64,000 nt of DNA. Source: Escarpia spicata. Lineage: Eukaryota; Annelida; Polychaeta; Sabellida; Siboglinidae. Shown here piece after piece: positions 49,351 through 61,300 of this stretch. The stretch lies in NCBI GenBank assembly GCA_963995525.1, contig OZ023214.1:30388224-30452223 (forward strand), in the 5' to 3' direction. Position numbers and translations under genes: made by a program. Numbering within the stretch: position 1 is the first letter of the stretch; each line of letters opens with the position of its first letter. Below the pieces are notes generated by a model. The model made no database searches. It was given only the letters and a program-made list of their open reading frames with translations, and was not told the DNA's origin.

Positions 49351-52300
49351 ATGAGCGAACGAACACCTTTGGAAAAAGATATCCGCAAACTTCGAAAGAA
49401 GTTGCGTCAGATTGAATACTTGGAAACCCTTGACAGGGAACTTAACGAAGAAGAGTGGACAAAGGTATTGATTTGATGTAATAATCTTCCTGACAAGATT
49501 TACTAAGCCTTAAATGAACGTCTCAAAAATATGTGAGCGATAAATGGACGTTATGATGTGGCAAAGACAGTAGCTGTCAGTTTAGAACAGTGGCAGTGTC
49601 ATTCGCGTATCAAATTGTACCCAGTGTCATGGTCTCATTTTAACAATCTTCGCGCTGACGCCGTTTTGGGGCAGTATTACGCGGATTTTCGAGTGCCGGA
49701 CGCGGTTTTTTAAATTTCACTGCGTACAACAGATATGCCTCTCATCTAGCACCAATTATAATACATGACATTTTCCAATCATCTGTTGACTCTGGACAAG
49801 TCCCCAATACCTGGACAAAATACCAATATAACAGCAATTTTTAAGAAAGGAAGTAGAGCAGAAACATCCAACTACAGACCAATATCCTTAACACCTGTGG
49901 TTTCTAAACTTCTTGAACACATCATACATAGTCACATTATGAAACACCTGGAACAGCACCACATTCTAACTGACCACCAACATGGCTTCCGTGCCAAAAG
50001 ATCAACTGAAACACAATTAATTCAAACAATCCACGACATAAGCAAATCCCTAGATGAGAAGAAATCTGTAGACATGGCCATTCTTGACTTCACCAAAGCA
50101 TTCGATAAAATTCCACATAAAAGACTAATCCACAACCTCAAACACTATGGCATCACAGGCCCAATATCATCATGGATAAATAGCTTCCTTACAGGAAGGA
50201 CTCAACAGGTTGTTATAAATGGATCTAAGTCAACATCAACTCAAGTCATTTCATAAATGACCTGCCAGACAATCTTTCCTCAACTGTTCGCCTTTTTGCA
50301 GATGACTGCCTGTTATATTCACCGATTAAAACTGACCAAGACACATCTGTCCTCCAAAACGATCTGCTCAAACTTGAGAAATGGCAACACACCTGGCTTT
50401 TGAAATTCAACCCCACTAAATGTTATACAATGACAATAGCCTCAAGAAAACTGACACCAAATCTCTACGCCTTCTGCGGACAACAACTTAAATCTGTTGA
50501 ATCACACTGTTATCTTGGTATACATATATCAAATACATTAAATTGGACAATACAATGCAACTCAGTCACAAAAAAACCACAACAGACATTAGGAATTATT
50601 AGAAGAAATTTAAATAAATGCCCAACCCATATCAAGTCCATAGCCTAAACAACCCTTGTCCGCCCTATACTTGAATATGCGTCAGCAATATGGGATCCAC
50701 ATTGCCTAAGAAATATCAAACTTATAGAAAGAACCCAGAGACAAGCCACCAAATTTTGCAAGAACAACTATTCTAGAGAGCCAGGAACAGTAACACAACT
50801 CCTTAAAGACCTCCAGTGGGACACCCTCCAATCAAGAAGAAAAACCCCAAAACTTTGCATATTATATAAAATGGTACATAACCTCATAGATATCCCACTA
50901 GATCAATACATCAAACGCAACACCAGATGCTCACGTAAACATAATAAATAGTTAGTACAAATCAGGCACTCGACAAACATATTTGGAAACAGCTTTTTCC
51001 CAATCACAATAAAAGAGTGGAATTCTCTACCTCCAAGCATTGAATCAAGTACATCACTGAACTCATTCTAGATTAGTCTAGCCCAATATATAAAAAATTA
51101 ATCCATAAGAGCCACCATGCGCACTGGCGTGATGTGTCCATAGGACATTTTGCCAGTCAGAACACAGATACAACGGATGCATTTTTTCAAGTTTCACTGC
51201 GTCCCTTCGGTGGTTCTTCAAAGTTATTTCTAGTCCCATGTTAGACAGGTCGCTTACAAAGAAATACAACAGATATCCAAATTGCGTGTCAACAACCGTA
51301 CTTTCGTTTAACAACAAAATGGTGCCGCCATCTAGCAACCAAACTGAAAAATGGAACACTGTAGTAGTTCCCACTAATGCACGTCAGTACCCTCTAACGG
51401 CTATTTCGGAAACTAAGTAGAACAACTTTAGCATGGCATCCGGTGAGCGTTTTTGACATCATGGCATCACCAGCGCCTAAGAAGCCAAAAAGAGATCGAG
51501 GCCACACATTAATTTAATCCATTTAATAGTCCACGTCTTTGGACCCCGTTTTTTTCTCTCAGACCTATGGGGTCCCAGAACCCTGTTTTTAAAAATGCGA
51601 ACACAGTCATTTTGTTACCAGTCTCAGAATGTCTGTCAAAATACACACTTGAAGATGTTGATTTTTTTGTTGCCAGCAATGCATATTTATATTCATTGCT
51701 TACTCCTGTAAAAAACTTATCCAGCTTTGATCATCTAGTTCTGATTTACTTTTTGTTCTTAGAGCCAATACTAATATAGGGACACTGAATTTTCACGATC
51801 GCGGAATATGGACAGAATTCGCGATTGTAGAAAACGGATGGAATTCCACGTAACTTACATTTTGAAACTGGATTTGCTTTTTTAAACGAAACTATAAACA
51901 TAGAAAGTGTAGAATCACCGACACCGTAAACAATATTGATTATTTTGGCAATGTTTTAAAACAAACATGATTACTGTGTAACTGTATTCGTTTATTTTAG
52001 TAGGTTTATGACGCAGGATTTTTAAAACATGCTAACCAAATCGTTACAAAGTATCATAGCGCCCGTGCTACCTCGTGTCAACAGACGTAGACAGGGATGC
52101 GGGCAGAAGGCGCTAACATTTAAACCAATTCGCAATCGTTGTCTGGCTGTCCGCTAAGCGCATTGAAGACATGTTGCTAATTAAATGTAGTTGTCACATC
52201 GTTAGAACACACATAAGTATACATATTCCGGTTTCGAAAACTTGAAGGAATAACAGCAGTCTAGGTTACTCTGGCTCAAAGTGATATGATCCGCATATCG

Positions 52301-55300
52301 TAGTTATAACAGATTCCGTTAGATGGGGTCATTTATATAAAGGGACCCTATGCTAGCAAAAAATGGTTGAACAAAATTATTAGAGAAACAGCAACAGTGA
52401 TTTGAACATTCATAATTGTTAATAATGATTGCAAATATAATTTACATTTGTTTACTTATACATTAAGCACTGCTGCATTACAAACAACCGGTCATTTATG
52501 TTATTGTGTGACAAGAATTATTTTATTATCTAAATTGATTGTCTACGGTTGTTATTGTTTTGCAAATATTGCACAAATAAATTTTGTTAGAAAAGTTAAC
52601 CACACAGTAAAACAGTATTATTTAGATGCAGAGATCATAACATTGTGGTATTTTAGATATTTCACACAATGTATTATTTTTCAAAGTTAACTTTGAAGTA
52701 AAATATATCTTTTCTGAGCAGAAATGGCTTGCATAAATGAGAATATGCGGCCATGGCACCTTGCTGCATATGGGTTTTTGTGCTGGCAACAACGCAGGAC
52801 AAGTGATGATTGGCCTAATGTCTGATGCTAATTATTATGCTAATTACCTCGTTTTCTCTGGCGCAAGGAGCCAATCACCGCGCGATAGTGGCGCGCAGTC
52901 ACAGATTACAACGAGCTCTTGGTCACTTCGTTTTGTGAAAGCAGACGGAGTGATCGCATCAACAAATTTTGGCCCTCCCATCCCTCCCAAATTTTTGATA
53001 GCGTTAGTGACATACCATGTACATCATTGGTGGAAGAGGGGTTGATAGCAAATCTCAAAGCTTTCCCCGTTTTCTTAGTGCAGGTGGACAATGTGTTCAC
53101 GGGGTTTTGACGCCGAGACAGCTCGCTTCTCTTCCACCGGTGATTTTAGTAAGTGGGGCGTAATGGCCCCACTTATAGGTTTAGGCTAAATCTTGATACA
53201 ATGTAACTCTTCAGCAGGTAGTTGGGATTATAGTTAGGTGAATGAATGGTGTGCTTGGTTAGTACGGTACGGTGCCTAAGGTCTACTGTGATTACAGTAG
53301 TAATGATGTTGTATATATCTATAACAATACTGCTAATGTGGTATATGCCGAAATGTGGGCTCTGTCAACCTGAGGGACAGGAGACTAGTATGGGCTCAGT
53401 CACAAGCCTGGCCTTGGGATGTAGAGCCCACATTTCTCTCTCTTAACTTAATCTCTTAATAAACGTCATTCATTTGGCCTTCTTTCATCACTATTCATGA
53501 CTTGTGTTGGTGCTTGCATAAATGGGCTTCTTTAGTCAGAAAATGCATGATTTGACATGGGAAATGCATCATTTGAAACATAATTTGTCTTTTTCTTAAA
53601 CAGAATTGAAACAGAATTTACCTTTTTTTAAACGGAAAATCAAATTCCTACTAATATTGGAACTAGGGCATTTTCTTTTGCTGCACCAAATCTCTGGAAT
53701 ATGCTCCCTCATAGTCCTTCTTAGTGTTAGATCAGTTGAAAATATTTACAATTCTGCCATCATTTAAAAACTTACCTTTGTAACCTTGCATATCCACCTT
53801 AGCTCCTTGGTGTATAAATCCATTTGTTGACGACTTTAATATGGGTTATCAACTCTGGTATTGACTTTAGAACCCTTTTATATTGATATACGCGTCTGAG
53901 CTTGGTTTCCGAGGATTTAGGCACAAAAGAAGTTACCTTATTATTATTATATACAGCATAATTTATGATAATTTAATTTAATGAAGTTAAGTCTAAGATT
54001 GTGTCTACGATAGACAAACAAATATGCCACCAGTTGACTAACATTCTCCGGGTTCTAACTATGAAGTGACTATAGACAATAGTGGCTTCTTACGACCCAC
54101 CCAAATTAGAAGTAGAAACAAGTCTGTAACTTACCTATTAATACACTTTCTCTTTCACCACAGGTTTTGTCAGCTTCAGTGTTTAGAACAGAGCTCCAGG
54201 AGCTGCTGGTCTTACTGCCGCCCGCACCTTTGGATCACGAAGACAGAAGTCCAAGTTATACAGCAACAGAAGACGATCTTCCTGCTGAAGTTGACGATGT
54301 GTCAATGGAGTTTGAGGCATCTACGTATGAGAATGAGCAGGATCCAGAGGTAGATGATGGTGCAGAGGGCTCAGGAGACATCTCAGGGGAGAGGGAAGGA
54401 ACAAGGCCAGACGAGACGTCACAGGATGTTCAAGTGACACCTGTGCTCAAGAAGAGGAGTTATGTGGATGGGTGAGAAATTACAATAAAATGGAAATCAC
54501 AGTATCAGATGGTAAAGCTATCAGTGAATATATATATATACCTAGGGTAATTTTGCTTCCAGAAATGTACAATCATTGTCCTAAAATAATGATAGTATTA
54601 CAGAAATGTGTTGTGAATTGTGATTATGAGTTAGTTATTAAAATAACATCTGCTCAAGTTGAAAATTACAACAAATTACACCTATAATTATACTACTGCA
54701 TTAATGAGTGGGTGATTACCACCTTTCTAACCAGCATCAAGAAGAATGCTTTAACACATTATTGCCAGAAATATTGATGTGCAGTGTGCATGCATGTACT
54801 TTGCAGATATGGCGCTGTGGATGGCTTGGGATCCAAACAACAAGCAGATATTACACCTACAAAGAAAACCAAAACAGAACCACAAGGTGAGCCAGAAGAT
54901 TTGGTTGACTGCTATGTAGATTTTGGTTATTTTAATGGTTTTGTTAAAGTGACAATTCTGATGCCACACCATTTATCCACCTCCTGATGAATCTCTTTAC
55001 ACAAGCATTAGAGACCACTTAAATACACCTACAGTTAAAAAACAGATCTATGGCTATGCACACAATGTAACAAATAAATAATATACACAATAAAAGTCGT
55101 TAAAAATATGTTTAACATTGTTACATAAAGCCACACCAATTTTATTGTTAGGATTACAGATTTTTTAGACATTTTTGTTTGGGAGGAAGAGAAATAAAAG
55201 TCCTTGCAAAATAAAAGTTCTTGCAAAATAAAAGTCCTTGCACGAGAAAGGTGTTTTGTGTAAATACGTGAATTGTCATATGAGCCGTACACTACATTGC

Positions 55301-58300
55301 TAAACAAAATTATTTAGCCTTGTATCAAAAGAAAGTTTAATAAAAGTTGAAGACTATTAGAATTTTGCATAACAAGTACTATTAACAAGACTTGGCAGAT
55401 AACATTATGGTGTGTTAACATTACAGCTATAAACGTGTATATTAGAGGCAGGATATATCTTGCTGTGATAATATTAATTTTACGGGCATAATTAGGATTT
55501 GATTGTCGTACCTCCAAATATAACTGCACTATTCTACGTTACTGGTTTCGCCTGTGTTGCGGGTTGGCAGTTTATTGTCTTTATTGCTGTTTTGTATCGT
55601 GTCTAAAATGCCAGCCTTCGGGTTGCCTTTTCGCTTCATTTCGGTGGCACTAACGTTGTCATCGTTCAAGAAAATAAATGTATTAAACGATGAATTGCTC
55701 ATGTAGCATCCACAAGGATGCTCACTGTCATTTCGAGAACAGTCCGCGCATTCAGCACCAACACATGTGTTGGACAATTTAAATGTTGTTACATCCTTTA
55801 TTTTTATTTCCGTTTTGTGAAAAACAACGTCAGCGGGTCTGTAATTCGAATAATAAAATTGGTGTCGCCTAAGTGTACTCAAATTAGTATTAAAAATTAA
55901 ATATAAATAATATTCTATAGGCTGCTGTATTATAATGGTCTGATCAGTTATGACAAAACGTGTGAATGAGTTCCAAGACGCTTAGTGCAGTGCGATGGAA
56001 ATTGCAGGTCTTTGCCCGTGTAGGGCCCCAGGGCGATACTGGACAAAGAGCGTCTTGGCGAAAGGCTTTTTAGTAAACAGTTTATTGTAATGTGTAACTT
56101 TGATTTCTGGTTAGTTATTGCCAATGTATAGTATATACTTGATTAAAATGTTATGCTTCACGCCATGGAAAGTCGGAAACGTAGCCTTGCTGTTGCTAAG
56201 AGCGGTATTCGAGGCTATAATCCACTTTGTGGATTTAGTATTTTTATGGTGTACGGTTTTAATTTATAGGCTTTTGCAACAAAAACAATTTAATTTTAGT
56301 TACAACATAATCATCAAAAGTGTACTTAGCTGTTGATAGTTTGGGTTCGTTGCTTCTTTGTTGTTGATGTTATCCAATATGGCAGTTTTGACAGGAAATC
56401 AACCGAACGTTTTAAAGTTTCGTTTTAGCGATTTTAGCATCTATCATAAACATTACATTTGCAATTTAAGTTCGGTGACACTATAGCAGTTGATGTGGAA
56501 TTCTCTCTTATTTACGTACACCTGCAAATCTTGCAACAATCTTTTTACATATACCCTGGCAAATATCTAAGTCTTTACACACACACTGTGGCAAATCTCC
56601 TTATACGCATCCTAGCAAATCAGTAACAATTATGTACCACAGACAGATCTCTACCAAGACTGCAGCAAATATCTGACTGAATGAACTGAATTAATTGGGT
56701 CAACAATCATAATTGTGAAATGACTGTGTTTATTAGATGACAGAAGAAAGAAAAAAGAGACCGGTCAGAAGAAAACAGACAAGCAGAATTTATGGAAAAG
56801 CTGTAGATTTCAAGTTCAATTGCTTCAAGGTCACAACGACCTTGTCAGTTGCGTGGCGCTGGACAAAGACTTACTCGTGTCGGCAAGGTGAGTGATGGTG
56901 TAATACTCAAAGTTATCAGTTTGACAATTTGTTACAACTCTAGTTATGAATCACCGCTGAATCCAGTTATGAATCTGGTGGCCGAATCCAGCATAGGCAA
57001 CCCTGAGTACTGTGCACATAATCTTTCACATCCAAAGAAAAATTATCAGTTTTTTTATGGGTTAGTGGCAGCGATGTATTTAGAGAGGTTGGTTAAGTAC
57101 TTGTTTAAGTAATTTAATACTTACCCGGTACTTGTTTAAATACGTTTGTTGATGTTATTTGTGGTTGGATTGTTAGGTTGCTAACACGCTCTATAAAACA
57201 TCTGCCACATCAACCTTTCCCGTGTACATTTCTTGCTCAAACAATTTTGTCATATGATTTTGTTGCAAAGAAAATATTCTAAACAAAATATATGACAGAA
57301 ACCCCAAGAGTTTGATGTGTTCTGCAGCAGTTTTGTAAGCTTGATGGAACTTATTACATTAAGTGTACTGTCTGTACTGTACAATCTGTGCCATACAATG
57401 TTTGCTATACAGTCTGTATCATATCTGTGCCATACCATCTCTGCTATACAAACTGTTGTAGTCGAGACACGACACTAAAGGTGTGGAGTGTGAGGGAAGG
57501 TACAGAGCTACACAGTCTGGGAGGACACACTGGCAGCGTCACGTCAGTTGTACTCCTTCCCCTGGCCGAGTCCAACCGCATAGGTCAGTTTCTTCCATTA
57601 TACAACCACTATCACATCATTGATGATCTGTCATAAAGTTTTTTTGACAATGAGACCTGCTCAGTGAGTCCACGACAGGTTTTTTCCATTTCCCTGCGTA
57701 GGATCTTTTACATCCCCTGGCAAAGACACAAGACAGAAGGGACCAATGGCTTATAGTGTCTCTTCCGAAAGACAATGGCAGTGAAGAAAATTGCCCAAGT
57801 TTAGACATGGCAGCCGAGCCAGTACTGCACCACTGCCCGGCCGGCACCAGGATTTGAACTCCGGTTCCCCCGAACAACAGCCCAGCTCTCTAACCGCTCG
57901 ACCGTTGTTCCCCTCTGTCACCGTCGCTACAATCACATAAGTTTGATTAAAATCACTATAGTGAAATCTTATTTTACGGCCGCCTCGGTAATACAGTCAC
58001 TTCACAGTTAACAACAATCTAGGACAGTTTTAAATTAGTTCTGTTGCAGTAAAGTAAAGTATGTATTAATACGCAAATTTTGGAGTTTTGTACGTGTATT
58101 TCCTCCGAAACGCCAATGTCCACTTGGCTCTTTTTATGTTCAATCGCATCCTTGGATCATTGGCCTCTGATCTACCAATTCAAAATATATATTTTAAAAC
58201 TCTACGGAAGTTATATGGAATAATCAACGTGACTTCAGATCTGAGGTAACGTTTTCGAAAGTGGCGTACCACTATGCAAATAAACTGTTTCCATATGAAA

Positions 58301-61300
58301 CACCTAATTTCAACAACCTTCTTTCATTAAAACACATTTGATTGGTCAGTGCGCTATAATAGATATAGCTTATATTGTATAACATGATTTTACAATGAAA
58401 ATGAACTCCCTTTGAGTTGATGTTTGTTTAGACTTGTATTAGTTTATTTCAACAACAACAACAATTATAACGCAGAATTTGCCAAATATACAATTATGAA
58501 CCACATATCAGTGTTGAAATTGGCAAGAAGAAGTGTATCATGTATAACACTTGTCAAGTTGTAACTACAAACAAATACTGCCAGTATGCAACATGCATGA
58601 TTTCAACATAATTTGTTTAGTTTGATATGAATAATGAAATATTATTTTAGATTATCACAATAGCCATTTATGCAAGCACCAACACAAGTCATGAATAAGG
58701 CCAAATGAATGACGTTTATTAAAGAGATTAAGTTAAAGAGAGAGAGAAATGTGGGTTCTACATCCCAAGGCCAGGCCTGTGACTGAGCCCATACTAGTCT
58801 CCTGTACCTCTGGATGACAGAGCCCACATTTCGGCATATACAACATTAGCAGTATTGTTATAGATATATAAAACAACAGCATTACTACTGTAATCACAGT
58901 AGACCTTATGCACTGTACCGTACTAACCAAGCACACCATTCATTCACACTAACTATAATCCCAACTACCTGCTGAAGAGTTACACTATATCAAGATTTAG
59001 CCTAAACCTATAAGTGGGGCCATTACGCCACCGGTCACCGAAACATGTGACCACCCCACTACCAATGTGAAAATATGCCATTACTGAATCAATAGAAACA
59101 ATAGATGCTGAGGCTAAGCCTCCAACATGCATGTGTGTCACAAAAAGCATAACCATTTCCACCAAGATTGGCAGACGAGGATACATGCCTCGTTACTGCT
59201 CATAGAGGGCTCTCATAACAAGACTAAAATATTCCCCAAATAGCCATTTGTGCAAAAAGAATAAAAATTTGTAATGGCCAACATAAAGAATAAGTTTTTT
59301 GTAGTTAGAATATAACTATTTAAACAACCAAGTTATGTGTTTACAATAATAATAGCTATAATAATAGCTAACTAAGCGGTTAGCAGTGTATTTTAATTTT
59401 AATCAGTGAACATTGTTACTTTGAATGTCCGTCAGATGTTGGTATTTGTTACAGCGAAGGCATATGATTTGGATGCGGAGGCTGGTCGTCTGGTGATCAG
59501 TGGCTCACTCGACTGCTCCATCAGAGTGTGGTGTCTCAATGCAGGTACCTAATTATTAATACGCTAACTTTGGGGGCAGTCTAACTGTATCTCCTCCTAG
59601 GCACCGAGGTCCGTGCCACTTTGTATGTTCATTTGCTTCCTTGCACCATTGGACTCTGGTGTACTGGTTGGCGATGTCTAAAAACACAACGTTAGCTGAT
59701 TAGTCATTTGCTTATTGCTTATGTGTGACCAATTATTCCAATGTACTTTTCTACCTGTTGGAGAAAGATCGAAACAGTGGATGAACCACTTGGAAGACTA
59801 CTCTCCATAAGCCTTACATTTGCTTTACTAGGAAATGTTGTTTTTGCACATTTTAGCACAGCGAGAATAGGGAGTAATTACCCCACACATTTTAATTGTA
59901 CTAAACAGCTGATTGCATTACATGTGATTCTGTTAGGCTGAGTCCACGGACTGTACTTATTTAAATTTGCTTGTGTAAACCAACCTATGCAGACTAGATG
60001 TGTACATTACTGTGTGCTCCTTTCTGGAGTTGGCCTCGGTGTTTGTTTCCAGCGCAGCATGTCAAGTCCATTTACACCTACAGTCCTGTCACGTGTGTGG
60101 TGTACATTGACAAAGTTGGCTTGATCATATCAGGATCAGGTAAGTGCAACTGTGTGGTGATGAAGCAGGTAGACACACTGCCAAAGTCCTCCTGAGACCC
60201 ACTACAGGAGTCTGTCATAAATAGATGTATTTGTTGAGATCCACTGCTGCCAGAGATAACATAAGACAATACATTTAGAGAGACCATGTAGGCCTTATAG
60301 CTAAAGAGAACACAAAAACCCTACATTATAGAGACTTTATATGCCCTACTGGCTACTGATAGAGAGAGACCACGGATAGCTTGCTGTTAGAGAGACCATG
60401 GACGCCCTATTGCTAGAATATAATTTAACAAGATTGAAAAATCTTGTTAAATCTTACTAAATCTCAGTTTTGTTACATCGTAAATGTAGACCCCCCACAG
60501 CAAGAGAGATTATAAAACCCTGCTACAGAGAGATAAAACAGGCCATAGTGCTAGAGACATCATATACTGCTAGAGAGACCATAATGACCACACTGGTCTA
60601 TTCTCTTTGATCAGGAAACCTTACTGCTTGAAAAGAAGAAAGTTTAGTGGAGAGAGAGTAATACAAGTGCCCAGTGTTACTACAGTAGATGTACAAAGCT
60701 TCCAGCATTCCACTGTGGGTTGTTGTTGCAGGGGGAAGTAAAGGTGAGGGTTGTTGTTGCAGGGGGAGATAAAGTTGAAGGTTGTTGTTGCAGGGGGAGG
60801 TAAAGATGAGGGTTGTTGTTGCAGGGGGAGGTAAAGGTGAGGGTTATTGTTGCAGGGGGAGATAAAGTTGAAGGTTGTTGTTGCAGGGGGTAAAGTTGAA
60901 GTTTGTTGTTGCAGGGGGTAAAGGTGAGGTTTGTTGTTGCAGGGGGAGATAAAGTTGAAGGTTGTTGTTGCAGTAGGAGATAAAGGTGAAGGTTGTTGTT
61001 GCAGAGGGAGGTAAAGTTGAAGGTTGTGGTTGCAGGGGGAGGTAAAGTTGAAGGTTGTTGTTGCAGGGGGAGGTAAAGTTGAAGGTTGTTGTTGCAGGGG
61101 GAGGTAAAGTTGAAGGTTGTTGTTGCAGGGGAGATAAAGTTGAAGGTTGTTGTTGCAGGTGAAAGTAAAGTTGAGGTCTGTTGTTGCAGGGGGAGGTAAA
61201 TTTTAGGGTTGTTGTTGCAGGGGGAGGTAAAGGTGAGGGTTGTTGTTGCAGGGGGAGGTAAAAGTAGGGTTGTTGTTGCAGTGGGAGGTAAAGGTGATGG

